The notes below the pieces were generated by a model. That model made no database searches. It saw only the letters and a program-made list of their open reading frames with translations, and was not told the origin of the DNA. From assembly GCA_047495785.1 (NCBI GenBank), contig JBLDXI010000026.1, forward strand, positions 682,001-746,000: DNA of 64,000 nt, given 5' to 3'. This document shows, piece by piece, positions 1-11,264 of this stretch. The translations under genes were made by a program, and so were the position numbers. Origin of the DNA: Lepidodermella squamata. Its lineage: Eukaryota; Gastrotricha. The first letter of the stretch is position 1, and the number at the start of each line of letters is the position of its first letter.

Positions 1-1441
1 GGTTGAAATATTCGGAAACGATTGGAATTTGTTCCGGTTTATAATAAATCAATGCTCTGGGTACTGTTAGCTGAGCCCCATACTTCAGCGCAGCAGCAGC
101 TTCCTCCGCGAACCGAATCGTCTCCAATGCGGCTTTTTCGTAGTCCGCCAAGCCTTTAATCGTCGCTTTTCCTGAGCAAAGCAGCCTGAAAGCCAGATGA
201 AGAGTGTCACGGAAGTTTTGAATCTCTGTAATTTGTGATTGATCGCAGCCTACAGTTTAGGATAATAACAACAATCCTCAAGCTAGCTTTGAAGAAAGTG
301 AAGAAGCCAACCTCTCAAGAAGACCACAGAAAGTAACAAAGCTGCCTCTGCAAATGATGGTTTCCATTTCTCTAGATGACAGGCCAATCTCAGCCCTGCT
401 TGTACCGACATCTGAAAAGAAACCTAGCGATTTTAGGATGGGAATAATTCCAAATATACTTACATTTTGTTCTGGATATGTTGACAAAAAAATGGGCATC
501 ATAGACGGATCCATGTAGAAGCCTTTGCTAGAGACACCCAGGAGAGGCAGCGCAATCATCGCCATAACCGAGAAATTCTTGCCGATCAGCTTTTCCGCTG
601 TTTCTAGAGGAATGCCGAGCACAGCTGAAGAAATAATGCAATAATTTAAGACACCAGTTGTAAACGGTTCTCACGAGATATTGAATGAACAAATTTTCGG
701 CTGATCTTTACGAGTTCACAAATTTGACGCGCCGACATTTCAGTGACAATTCTCACATCAAGATCCGCTCGTCGTGATGTCAGCATCGGTAACTGTTTGC
801 GACAAGAAATTCAGAAGCGTAAAAAACAGAAAGCAACTTACGGAGCTCATGCCGTGAAGCTGCAAAATGCCTTGAATGGAGGCAACAATCGCTTTCTCAA
901 CCTCCTGCCCGTCGAAGAGAGGCGGGTCTACAACAAGGGGCAGCTTGTCCCTAGTTCGGATAGAGTGTTTTGGGAGTGACGTCTGGTCTGGTTTCAGGTC
1001 TAAAACTACGTAAACAAGAGAGCGGAAAACCGAGCGTGAAGCGATAAATAGTCATCGGTAGCGATAAAATACTTTTCCTCCTCTGCATTCCCACTGCGAA
1101 GCACTTGCCGATGCGACATTTAGGGCAAGCTCGACGAGTGTTTCCAGCGATGATTTCGCAGCCGAATCCTCCTTTTGTGCAGCGTAAATTCACGTTTGTA
1201 GAATGTCTGGCAAAGAACTTCTGCAGAAAAGACAAATTTGTCCAAATATGAAAGCAAGGGAGAAATGCTTTCTCACTTGACATGCCGAACATATCCTTGG
1301 GTGGTAAAGCTTCCTACGAGGAACAACAGTTGAGCAGACCTTTTGGGAGACTAAGATTGCGATTTTAAGGAGAAAAGTTGATCAGTCTACCTTGCAATAA
1401 ATTATTAATTTAGTTTTGTGGAATTCTGCCATTTCTGCCAT
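1..1441 (-). CDS. Divergent nuclear hormone receptor, block 1 copy A (3' end cut by window)
   Basis: Probable ligand-regulated transcription factor acting in the nucleus. Exons, read leftwards: 1391-1441, 1277-1339, 1073-1220, 842-1005, 675-792, 464-624, 312-411, 1-249. The first exon reads MAEMAEFHKTKLIIYCK and gives the first zinc cysteine. The second holds V-C-S and the knuckle C-S-A-C; the third reads KFFARH and then C-x6-C-x10-C-x2-C with the C-R-I-G-K-C box. The ligand-binding part follows in five exons. All splice sites are GT-AG and the phases match the other block 1 copies. Two in-frame start codons lie nine bases apart because GCAGAAATG is duplicated; I used the outer one (1441). 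The last exon runs off the left edge only a few codons before the stop expected from paralogues. The ligand is unknown. Confidence 0.9.
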
Positions 1442-1580
1442 TTCTGCCAAGCTGGTGAAGTTCGGTTGGCTTTCCTAGATATAATACCAATACTGAGCTG
1501 TAATTACAATTTGTATGCTGTACAAAAAGCGCGTGAGTGAAGCAGCGAGTTACAAAATGTTCCCGAAGCTAAATATGTTA

Positions 1581-1594
1581 GTCGATAATTCGAC
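1581..1594. promoter_or_regulatory. Palindromic upstream element of receptor A
   Basis: GTCGATAATTCGAC has inverted arms GTCGA/TCGAC and lies 140 bases before the start codon of receptor A. Close versions occur at the same distance upstream of receptors B, C, F and G. That suggests a shared transcription factor site, but it could also be simple carry-over by duplication. Confidence 0.5.
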
Positions 1595-1771
1595 ACACGG
1601 CTCATATAGTGCGGCAAAGCGTCCTTTGATTATCTAATTTGTCCGGTTCTATCAGTTTTCATTACTTGTGACATAGGACGTCGGGCACGACGGATTTTCG
1701 TGAAATGGTTATCTCCCATGCAATCACTGATAAATATCGCGACAAAAACCGTTTACTCAATGTCCTGGGTA

Positions 1772-3014
1772 CAGTGCTCCCTCGCTAAGTGCACCCTGGC
1801 TATGTGCAATTCCCTCGTTATCTGCCACACTTTTACAGCCCCCTCAAAATTGGTAATTAAATAATTTTTATTAGTGGAAGAAAAAATTATTTACAAAATT
1901 AAATTTATTAAAGTTCAAGAAAATAGCTTCATTAGCAACGCTGGCTGAGCCACAGCTTTTTTAGCAATGAAAAGGCGGTGCCGGTTAAGCTTGGATCGAC
2001 GCGGGGAATTTCAACAGCTAATTTGTTGCTTTTCGAATAATTTTCGCTCTCTAATAAGGAAGATTATCCGATTGATAAAGGCCGGCTTAATTCAGTTGGA
2101 ATTAGCTGAAGGCGATATACGTTTCACATGCCTTGATTGTTAACCCGGGAATTTTAGGCGACGTGATCTCTCGATCTTTACAGATCGACGTTTTTTATCC
2201 TAGATCATTGAGTGAGCGATTGATAGTGTGCACGCGTCTGACTTATTCGTGATTTTTTTTCATTCGCAACTACTAAAATCTCATTGATGGAACGGTGGAT
2301 AGTGGATGGTGGATGATTTAATGACTTGGCAAATTAGAGTGCTTTACGATGCTGTTCAGCGTGAAGATAAATTGATTGATTATTCAGCCCTTATAATCTG
2401 AGTTCGTTTTAACAAAAATTTTAACAGAAAAGCTCGTCGATAGCAGTGAAATTTGAACTTAACCTAGCTGGCTCATCCCGGTAAAATGAGGCTAAAATCA
2501 GTAATAGGTTTATTAAGAAATAATTCATTATCACAAATGCTTAGATTTTTCTCCTGTTGAAAAAATTGGCGTGGCACAAAATTTTAATATTGCAATAATT
2601 CCAGAAATTATCTCGAATTTATTCGAGCGCTCATTCTGCTTTAACTTTTGACATGATAACAACTAGCAGCCAGATTTAAAAAATTGTTTCGTTATTGATA
2701 ATCATGAGGAAAGCAACCTAATTACCATAATTGCTACGAAAGGCCAAAGGCCATTGATCCCTGGTTGACCAACGATCATTTTCAATTCATCAGATGCTTT
2801 TAAGAAAAAAAATCCGGATCCTTAAAAAGTTATATCGGGCTTGGTTTTAGATATGGCTAACCACTAAAAACAACGTCTCCTTAGTAACTGAGAAAAAAAC
2901 ATAGCTACACACTTATGATTCATCACTACCTCTTTAACAGCCCTCTTTAGCTGCATCCCTAGATAAGTGCACGACCCACAGCCCCGACCCCGTACACTAA
3001 TCGAGGGAGCACTG
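1772..3014. mobile_element. Non-autonomous DNA transposon with CAGTGCTCCCTCG termini and TA target duplication
   Basis: The left end CAGTGCTCCCTCG and the right end CGAGGGAGCACTG are perfect inverted repeats, each flanked by TA. Subterminal stretches also mirror each other (TAAGTGCACC on the left, GATAAGTGCACGACC on the right). TA duplication and a CAGT start are known traits of pogo/Tigger-type Tc1-mariner elements. No transposase reading frame is visible in the 1.24 kb, so this would be a deleted derivative. The paralogous spacer upstream of receptor C (about 12950-13000) shows the flanks TGTCCT..GG and A-TAAGGAT without the insert. Confidence 0.7.
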
Positions 3015-3159
3015 TATTAGGATTGATTTTCCGTTCCATCGACGATGTCATCGTTAATTAGGAACGCTTTGGATTTTGATGAAACTGGACGTTGGACGTT
3101 TTAAGACCGGAAAAAACCAGTATTACCTATGGCGTGTAAATACTGACAGGTTAGCCCTA

Positions 3160-3260
3160 GAGACGGATCTATGATGAAACCATTGTTCGAAACATCCCAG
3201 CATAGGCAGTGCGGCCGTCGTCACGACTGTGAAATTCTCGGCGAATAGCATTTCTGTTGT
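3160..3260 (-). pseudogene. Relic of a nuclear receptor ligand-binding exon (161-base exon)
   Basis: On the minus strand the sequence reads like AENFTVVTTAALPMLG followed, after a frameshift, by the GFIIDPS-type segment of the 161-base ligand-binding exon of block 1 receptors. Only this exon survives; no neighbouring exons are found. The flank to the left (GAAACTGGAC..GACCGGAAA) matches the flank of the relic at 13090-13215, so both descend from one duplicated dead copy. Confidence 0.65.
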
Positions 3261-4334
3261 TCCCAGCGGATACTTGCTGATCAAGGAAGTTATTCAATGC
3301 TGTAATGCAAAAGTTATGCAGAATGCAGTTGCCATTGTTGCAATGAGCAAAGACAATTTATTTTGCAACCATAACATCAGAAACTTTAAAAGAGTCAAAG
3401 TAAAGTTTTGCTACAGAGGGTTTTTTTTATTCGCAACAAAAAATACAGCTACAGCTACAGTTTTTTGCATTCGAAAATTCGCTACAGAAATACAGTATAT
3501 ACTGTATACTGTTCAAAGTGTTGCGAATATAAAAAACCCTCAGCGATTGCTCCATAATGTGCTTGCCAAAGTGTGTTTGCCATTATGATCGCCTGCCAAA
3601 TTGATAGCTGCTCGCGAGAATAAATTCAGAAGCGAAAACACAGTATATATGTACATTTTAGCGTCGTTGAATAACTGGAGTTTGGTCTTTTTGACATCCG
3701 TTTCAAGGTGAGAGGTGACAAGCAAAAAGCCCTTTGTTTTGCCTCTTCCTTCGCGTTAAAAAGGCGTCTACACAGTGACATTCAGAAATTGCTCGCGGTT
3801 AGAAGTTCCGGGTTTTTTTACTATAAATACTAGCACGTGCTTGAACCTATTTTTATGTGTAGCTCTAAGTTCTGAGTTGAAATGAAGCAAAAATAGAAAG
3901 TGTAACTCGGACAGGTCGGAGAGTTAAAGAGTTGAAAAATATGAATATTCAAGAGGTGTTAATTAAAATTCATATAATTAGGACGGGAAACTGTTAAGAG
4001 TTAAGAATAAAAGATCATGATTCATCGCAGGTTATGGCTATTTTTCTCGGGTTTTTTTGCGCTGAAAGATGAATGACCTAGTTTTTAGTTTCACCTCCTA
4101 TTCTCAGGACATAATTCTGATTTGTGAAAAATTCAAACAAATCATCATCTCGCACAAACAATTCATGCGATCCTTTCAATTGTATAATTGCATCAGCAGA
4201 TATTTATGTAGGTCGAACCAAAACAGAATTCCAATCTAGCCGTTCTTCGAGCAAGCACAACGGTTGGAGACCGATGAATTAGCAGCTATTTAGTAGAACT
4301 CTATTTGAGCAATGAATTCGACCTTTTACGGGCT
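3261..4334. other. Spacer without recognised gene
   Basis: About 1.1 kb of AT-rich DNA between a receptor relic and receptor D. It includes short TACAG repeats (3450-3470) and an alternating TATACTGTATACTG stretch near 3495-3512. Open frames here are short and show no family signature. Confidence 0.5.
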
Positions 4335-5797
4335 TCAGGGTTGTGATGTGACAGGAATTAGTGCCACTTCTTCCAGCATGTTTCTTCGAGCGGAATCAAA
4401 AACTGAGGCGGGTCGAGAGTTTATGGCTTTAACGCTTTCTCTGATTTCCATGTGGATGCGACTCATCAAATTCATGCTTTTTCCGAAGTGACGTCGATGA
4501 TCGTCAACACAGCGATTACTGTCTTTTGAGCAGAAATTATGTTTGAACGCTGTATATGTGGCTAGTTTGGCTTGATATAGCCGTGGATTGTTATTGCTCC
4601 CAGCTACAGCTGTATAAAAAATCCACATTTGTTACTTCCACATTCGAAAATATTCTTACTTAAAAAAATGAGATTCACAAAGAGAGCACTCTGAACAAAG
4701 CTCGGCTTCCAGCCTAGCATTTCCTCATTCAGCTTATGCCATGAATCGACGGAAGTCTGAAAATTCATGTTAACTCGATTTTAACTGAAACTATTCATTT
4801 ATACCGCCATCTCTGGGAAGTGGTAGAGCACCTGCGGCATTAAAGCGGGATTGACGAACAATGGGCACTGAATTGCAGGCAGAGCTGAATAGGCGATCGA
4901 AGCTTGCACCCAGCCACTTGACAACAATGTCTGTAAATCCTTCTCAACCAGGTTGTAGGTATCTAGGGTGCAAAGCTCAGGAGAACCTAATGTTGCACAA
5001 AATTGTACCTTTCATGAATTTAGCATAACCTCGAGCAACTCTGTAGAGCTCAGCAATGTGATCTGTGGTGAACGATTGGGCCAGTTCATCTATGTTCTCG
5101 AAACCCACCGTTCGCTTCCTGAGATTCAACTATGGACGAAGAGGCAATTTGTGATGAAATGGGGAAAAACAAGAGAAACAAACCAATTGTAGATCATGTA
5201 GAAGGGTAAAGCCATGGATGGAGCCTTGAATAGCTTTTTCAATTAGCTCGCCATTGAATAAGTTTGGGTTGGAGGGAATCACACGCTCAGCTTCGTCTGG
5301 CGAAGAAACGCTGCCAGTGGATTGTTTATTCTCGGTTATTGTACAATCCCTGAACCGAGGGCTTCCTGTCGCAAATTTCTAGCTAGAAAATATGGGAAAG
5401 TCAAATAAGAAAATTCTGACGTCGCATCCCTTTGACGATGCACTTTTCGATTCGGCATCGAGGGCAACAATCACCACTATCCTCCCGGCTTCGGTTCACC
5501 TCACACTTGTTGTTGCCGCCAAAGCAGACAAGCTGCGACCGTCGACTGAAATTGCGCGTGAAAAATTTCTTGAGAACGACCCAGAAATTCAAAGTTTGTA
5601 CGTTTTTTATTGAAAAAAACACTCACTTGGCAGGCCTGGCATACGCGAGGGTGGTAAAGCTTGCGTTGAGGAACCGTTACAACGCAAACCTGAATCGGAT
5701 ATAAGTATAACAACGGGAATAACCTTTGTATAGGGAATCGGGAACTCACTTTGCATGAAATCATCCGATGAATTTTCAGGTCAGTCCGCGCTTGCAT
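4335..5797 (-). CDS. Divergent nuclear hormone receptor D, distinct subfamily
   Basis: Complete eight-exon receptor of 364 residues. Exons: 5750-5797, 5627-5689, 5421-5568, 5184-5365, 5030-5129, 4805-4986, 4660-4756, 4335-4609. It starts MQARTDLKIHRMISCK, then V-C-V and C-Q-A-C-Q, then KFFTRN and a second finger whose tail reads CCPRCRIEKC. The 63- and 148-base DBD exons match block 1, but the ligand-binding exons are 100, 182, 97 and 275 bases instead of 118, 161, 100 and 257. The sequence there is also clearly different (RVIPSNPNLFNGE, SIHGFTLLHDLQL). It is therefore an older paralogue lying inside the array, not a recent copy. The start of exon 4 uses the acceptor TTTGCGACAG, the only nearby one that keeps frame. 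The upstream palindrome of its neighbours was not found. Confidence 0.88.
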
Positions 5798-6082
5798 TTT
5801 TAGCGTGTCGGGTTTTAAAATATTGCAAGTGAGAGCTAATGTGCCACCTCATGGGTGAGAGGATTTTGTAATTTTACGTCAGTCAGCGTTTGATCTAAGT
5901 ATTGCAAATCATTATAAACTCGGACGCTAGTATCAACTTTCATCAACATCTTCAGTCTTTGAGTACGACCCTATTTCTATAATGGTCCAGTTGCATTTTA
6001 GGACTGTCTCCTAGCATAAGGATATCTGCTAATTTCTATGCTTAAGACATATCGAAACTGTGTCGGGTTCATGATAAAATCG

Positions 6083-6492
6083 CTATTGAATGTTGAAATA
6101 TTCCGAAACAATTGGAATATTTTCCGGTTCATAAAACACGAATGCTCTGTCAGCTGTTAGCTGAGCCGCATTTTGTAGCGCAGCAGCAGTTTCCTCGCCC
6201 AACTGAACCGTCTCCAATGCTGCTTTTTCGTAGTCTTCCGAGCAATTATTCGCCGCTTTTCTTGACAAAAGCAGTCTGAGAGCAAGATGAAGAGTGTTAC
6301 GGAAGTTGCGAATCCCCGATTGAACGCAGCCTGCAAGGATAATAATACTAAGCCAGCTCAAGTACCTAGGTAAAGAATTTGAAGCAACCAACCTCGCAAG
6401 AACAACAGTGAAAGTAGCAAAGCGGCCTCAGCAAATAATGGCTTCCATTTGTCGAGGTGGCGGGCCGATTTCAATCCTGCTTTCACCGACAT
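6083..6492 (-). pseudogene. Truncated nuclear receptor relic E (last two exons only)
   Basis: Two exons are intact and in frame: 6393-6492 (starts MSVKAGLKSARHLDKW) and 6083-6330, ending in EPENIPIVSEYFNIQ and a stop. The splice sites between them are preserved (GAG|GTTGG and TTGCAG|GC). Upstream of 6500 none of the six expected exons, including the whole DBD, can be found. Either the copy lost its 5' part or the following 1.5 kb was inserted. The region 5880-6080 on its 3' side matches the 3' flank of receptor B, so this was a full tandem unit. Confidence 0.8.
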
Positions 6493-7374
6493 CTGAAAGC
6501 CGAGCGATTTAAGGCTGGGAATAATGCAATAAGTGGTAGATTAAAGTGTTTTAAAATAAACCTAGCACTAATTCAATGAAAACAAATATAAGCATCCGGG
6601 CAACATAAAAAGAGCATAATATTTGAGGACATGTTCTAGATAGCTGCGATGTACAGGTGTCGCTCCGGGAATCCAGCCAGAAAGGCAGGATGAAAAAATG
6701 ACAGGGGGCCCTTCAGTTTCTTCGGCTCGGTCCTAAAAAAACAAGCAGAAAACAGCTCAGATCCAGGATCCTGCGAACACGGGTTGAGTGTCGGCAATGG
6801 TGGCTGAATGCCTCCGTGGTTCTGTTCTTGGGACTCGACACGCGAATGAGATCATCCTTTCCATGTTGAAAACTGTAAATGGAAAGGATGAAACTGAAAG
6901 CTGAATGAAACAAAGGATTTCGAATTGCGGAATTCGTATTTGACCGAGCTAAGTCATCTAAGTCATACAGCAATAATCGAAATAACATGTAAATATCTAT
7001 TAGGCTCCCCGCGGCAAAACTCCGATTATTCACGATGTAATAGGCTCATGCATAGAAAGCCGCTTTTGTAACGTCAAATAGCGATTTTTTCTCACGATTT
7101 TTGAACTTTGAACGCCTTTGCGATCACGATTTTCGGACGGTTTTTTGCGTCCAGAAGGATTTTAATAGAGAGATGCTAGCAGTGTCGAGTCCATGCAGTT
7201 TTAGTCCCAATGTTCTGTGCCAATTTGTGATTCAGAGGACCTTTCCAGATTCTTGGCTGTAACATTACCGTCCTTCGACCGCCATTGTTATTCTAGCGCG
7301 TATTTCTCAGCCCCTAGTATGCTGGCATAGATTCTCGCGATTATCGTGATTTTGGTATTTGTTGTCATTTTGTT
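6493..7374. other. Spacer replacing the missing 5' part of relic E
   Basis: About 0.9 kb in which no receptor exon, RNA gene or clear repeat could be identified. A 106-codon open frame on the minus strand (6713-7033) has no start context, splice logic or family resemblance. Confidence 0.4.
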
Positions 7375-7810
7375 GGATCTCTGGCATACCAGAGCGCGAA
7401 GGCCCCCACAAAGCCACTAATAAAATGGCCAATCACTATAAGTAGACCAGGGACCAGTGTTGAGGGGTCAAGTCAGTTCGGAAAATGCTCGAAATTACAA
7501 AAATTTTGTAGGCTGCCTTTAAATAGTTTTGAAAAAGAACTTTCAGTGGCAGAATTCCGAAAAATGCCTCCGGAACCTATGAATGATTGTTGAACTTTGG
7601 CTTTCGTAAACAAATAATTTCACATGCTTTGTACTCATTATTTTTCAAATTATTTAAAGGCAGCCTACGGAATTCTCGTAATTTCGAGTATTTTCCAAAC
7701 CGACTTGACCCCTGAACTCTGGTCTGCTAATACATAGGGACTGGCCATTTTATTTGTGGCTTTGTTGGGGCCCGGGTCCAAAACGTGCCCTTCGCGCTTC
7801 GGCATGCCCG
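7375..7810. repeat. Foldback (inverted-repeat) element
   Basis: The left arm (about 7375-7526, GGATCTCTGGCATACCAGAG and onward to AGGCTGCCTTTAAATA) is repeated inverted at about 7648-7810 (TATTTAAAGGCAGCCT to CGGCATGCCCGAGATC). The arms are roughly 150 bases at an estimated 75-85% identity, with a spacer of about 120 bases. No coding capacity is seen. It looks like a MITE or foldback transposon that landed between relic E and receptor B. Confidence 0.7.
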
Positions 7811-8032
7811 AGATCCCGGTGTATGTCGCCCATCCCGTGATGTATATATTGTCAGCAGCATCGTCAGTCTCGAAGTATAGTACATTTCTATTTTGAAATG
7901 GGCCAACTAACATTTTGGACTGTCTCATAGCATGAGAATTTCTTATCAAATCTCAATTCCTTCATTTCCTAGTTTAGTCAATTGTTTGAGTTCCTTTAAT
8001 TTCCAAGAAGTATTCTTGGCTGCAGAAAAGCG

Positions 8033-9464
8033 CTAGTCTAGGTTAAAATATTCAGAAACGATTGGGAGTTGCTCCGGTTCAAAATACATGCATGCTCTGG
8101 GTACTGATAGCCTAGCTCCGTTATGTAGCGCAGCAGCAGCTTCATCCGCCAACTGAATTGTTTCCGAAGCGGCTTTTTCGTAGTCCTCCGAGCATTTATT
8201 CGCCGCTTTTCCCGAGCAAAGAAGCCTGAGAGCTAGTTGAAGAGTGCTTTGGAAGTTGTGGACGCCAGTAATTCGCGATTTATCGAAGCCTGTAGTTTAG
8301 GATAATAGTAATAACTATGCTAGCTGAATGAATGCAACAGCCAACCTCTGAAGAAGACTAACGAAATTAACGAAGCTGCCTCAGCAAATGATGGTTTCCA
8401 TTTCTCAATATGAGAGACCAATCTCAATCCTGCTTGCACCGACATCTGAAATGAAGCCGAGTTTCAGGCCAGAAATAACTATTAATTTACTTACACAATG
8501 TTCTGGATATGTCGACAAAAATGTTGGCATCATAGCCGGATCCATGAAGAAGCCTTTGCTTGCGACCCCAAGGAGGGGCAGCGCAATCCATGCCATAGCC
8601 GGGAAATTCTTGGCGATTAGCCTTTCCGATGTTTCCAGCGGTATGCCGAACAAAGCTGAAAAACAATAATTTCAAGATTAGCCTGTTTTGAAACGCTTCT
8701 CACGAGCTATGGAATGAGAAAATTTGCGGCTGATCTTTGTCAATTCACAAACTTGGCGCGCGGACAATATAGTGACCATTCGCACATCAAGATCTGTTCC
8801 TCGTGATGTCAGCATCGGTAACTGCGAGAAGAAATTCAGAAGGGAATATACAATAAACAGCAAGAGAACAGACCGAACTCAAGTCGTGAAGCTGCAAAAT
8901 TCCTTGAATTGAGGCAACAATCGCATTTTCGACCTTCTCTCCGTTAAACAGAGGCGGATCTACAACAAGAGGCAAGTTTTCACCTGCCCGGATGGAATGT
9001 TTTTTTGCGAGCGAACTCTGGTTTGATGTCAGAGCCGATACTAGAATTGAAAATCGAACTTGATATGTAATAATCGTCGAAATTAAATAATCGTTGAATT
9101 ACTTTTCTTGCTCTGCATCCCAACTGCGAAGCACTTGTCAAGGCGGCATTTAGGGCAAGCTTGGCGAGTGTTTCCAGCGATGATTTCGCAATCGAATCCT
9201 CCTTTTATGCAGCGTAATTCTGTGTTCGTAGCATACCTGGCAAAGAACTTCTGCCGGAGAGTCAAATTTGTCCAAATATCATTAATGTATGAATGGGCTT
9301 CTTCCTTACTTGGCAAGCTGAACAAATCCTTGGGTGGTAGTGCTTCCTACGAGGAACAACTGTGGAGCAGACCTATTGCGGAATTACACTTGAGATGCTC
9401 AGCAGAAAAGTTTACTTTCTACCTTGCAATAAACTACTTGTCTAGTTTTATCGAATTGCGCCAT
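8033..9464 (-). CDS. Divergent nuclear hormone receptor, block 1 copy B
   Basis: Complete eight-exon receptor, 351 residues. Exons: 9423-9464, 9310-9372, 9103-9250, 8874-9040, 8704-8821, 8495-8655, 8346-8445, 8033-8289. It begins MAQFDKTRQVVYCK. The first finger is closed by a C-x-A-C knuckle; the second runs ELRCIKGGFDCEIIAGN to CPKCRLDKC. The segment LPLVVDPPLFNGEKVENAI starts the ligand-binding part and the end reads EPEQLPIVSEYFNLD. The donor of exon 5 is GTGAGAAG, phase 1, so the ARE-like codons that seem to continue the open frame are intronic. Intron sizes are 37-90 bases. Nothing suggests inactivation. Confidence 0.92.
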
Positions 9465-9610
9465 ATCAAAACTGTTGAAGTCCAGTTGGCTCGTATAAAA
9501 ACCTATGCTGAGCTGTTATTTCACTTCAATTGAAACAAAGCAACCTCCGAAAACAGAGCACGTGGAGCAGCGAGTTCTCTAATTTTCTCCCGAAGCTTAA
9601 TAATATGTAA

Positions 9611-9625
9611 ATCAATAAATCGACC
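9611..9625. promoter_or_regulatory. Upstream element of receptor B
   Basis: ATCAATAAATCGACC lies 147 bases before the start codon of receptor B. Its right arm ATCGAC is intact and its left arm has diverged compared with receptors C and G. Confidence 0.4.
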
Positions 9626-9874
9626 GGCTGAACAGATGATGCGACAAAACGTCCGTTTGCATTAGGATTTGTCAGAGTCCATACCTAGGACCTAGGACCT
9701 AGGGCATTTTGTGCTGTTGTGATTTTGAAATATGATTATCTCGCATGCAAACACTAATCAATATAGCGACGGCAACTGTTCAAAGAGCGCTGCTGGATCT
9801 TACAACAGTGTTGCCACTATATTGAAATTATATATTATATCCGGTTTGAAGAAATTCAAGTTCACAGTTGCCCT

Positions 9875-10540
9875 ACTGCTATGAACTTTATGACGGAGCG
9901 CAGCAACAGCCTTATGCGCCAAATTGATAGTAGCGGAGGCGTTATTCTCTTGTTAATCCGACCCTTGAATCGCTGTTTTTCTAGAGGACAGCAGCTGGAG
10001 AGCAAGATGAAGAGTACTCCGGAAATGTTGACTCTCCTTGCATTCTCTCCTTTCTCCTTTCTCGGCCGGATTGTGGTTCCAAATTCTATAACGGCAAACT
10101 TTGTACATGTCTCATTTATTCAGAATTATTGCTCATTCACTTTTCTTGCTCATCGTTCCGACTGCAAAGCATTTATCAATGCGGCATTTGGAGCATACTC
10201 GATAACATTGTGCGACTTTCAGGGGGGTTCATCCCCCCAGCTCGGCCGGATCAGACAACAAAATGAGAATTTATCCCACTGTTCCGTTAATTTTAAGAGG
10301 TTTTGGAGCGTGTATCAGTGGAAAATCTTCAAAATTTTCTCGCTCCGCTCGATTGTGAGTTAAAATAACTAGTAATTTTGGCAAAAACAGCAAAAGAAAT
10401 CGTTCCATCCCTGGCAGATCCAAGATCGCACCCTGCTCGATAAGTATTTCCTGTTATATCGCAGTTCGATTCTCCTTTCTCCTTCAATGCGTGATTTCCT
10501 TGTTCATAGCATGCTTCGCGAAGAACTTCTGAGATATCTT
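9875..10540 (-). pseudogene. Scrambled nuclear receptor relic
   Basis: Three pieces align with block 1 receptors on the minus strand. 9875-10020 matches the last exon (GCGCAGCAACAGC, AGAGCAAGATGAAGAGT). 10130-10205 matches the DBD exon around the C-x2-C of the second finger. 10450-10540 matches the rest of that DBD exon (AGCATGCTTCGCGAAGAACTTCT). Frames are broken, the intermediate ligand-binding exons are missing, and about 240 bases of foreign sequence separate the two DBD parts. The same breakpoint layout occurs in the relic at 16500-17200. Confidence 0.7.
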
Positions 10541-11264
10541 GATTATGACAGGAAGGAATTGATCAATTCGTCGCTGGTGCGGCTAAAAGTCCATCCATCA
10601 AATATCGAAAATGGGTTTTTTTCCAGTTCCTAACTCAGTTTTTCACGCTGGTCAATAATATGAAAACCGCATTTCGAAATTCGCTACGGATCAAAAATCC
10701 TATCTCCGCATTCGTGGATTTTTTTCCAGGTCATTCCATAGCATGAGTTCGAATAGGGCACAACAAGTGCTATGTTAAATTATTCGATCACGACAACAAA
10801 TGGTGATGACTCAGTACGGTATTCGCTGCCAAGTGAACATAAGTCGGCAAAAATCGGCCAAAAATGAATGCTTTCGCAAGGACTCGAACCACAACCTTAA
10901 AAAAACACGAACAAAAAATGAAGAAATCCATCAAAAAGTCCTATCTGCAGCGAATGTCCTTATTGTGCAATAACGATGCGTCACGCTAAAGTCACGCTAA
11001 AGGTACAGCCTTCATTGTATGCGTTTCGGGGCTTTTAGAAGATTGAAAGTGAGACGGTAATTTTACATTATTACAAAATCATTACAAAATCGGACGCTAT
11101 GTATCAACTGTATCATCCGCACCGGAATTTTACCCGCTTCTATTACAAACTGGGATTCCTGCAATTTATGATTTATGACTGTCTCCAATGCAGGGCTTTC
11201 TAATCAATGCTAAAACATTGCTCAATGTATCGAGAATCATGTCCGGTTGCTGATATTAGAAGCG
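10541..11264. other. Spacer upstream of the scrambled relic
   Basis: No gene recognised. Part of 11130-11260 resembles the 3' flanks of receptors B and E (CTGTCTCCAATGC..), which marks the edge of a duplicated unit. A tRNA B-box-like word on the minus strand (10878-10888) has no matching A box. Confidence 0.4.

Noticed and set aside
10878-10888. GGTTCGAGTCC on the minus strand, a perfect tRNA B box
   Set aside because: No A box or foldable tRNA could be found upstream on that strand; chance match or fragment of a SINE.
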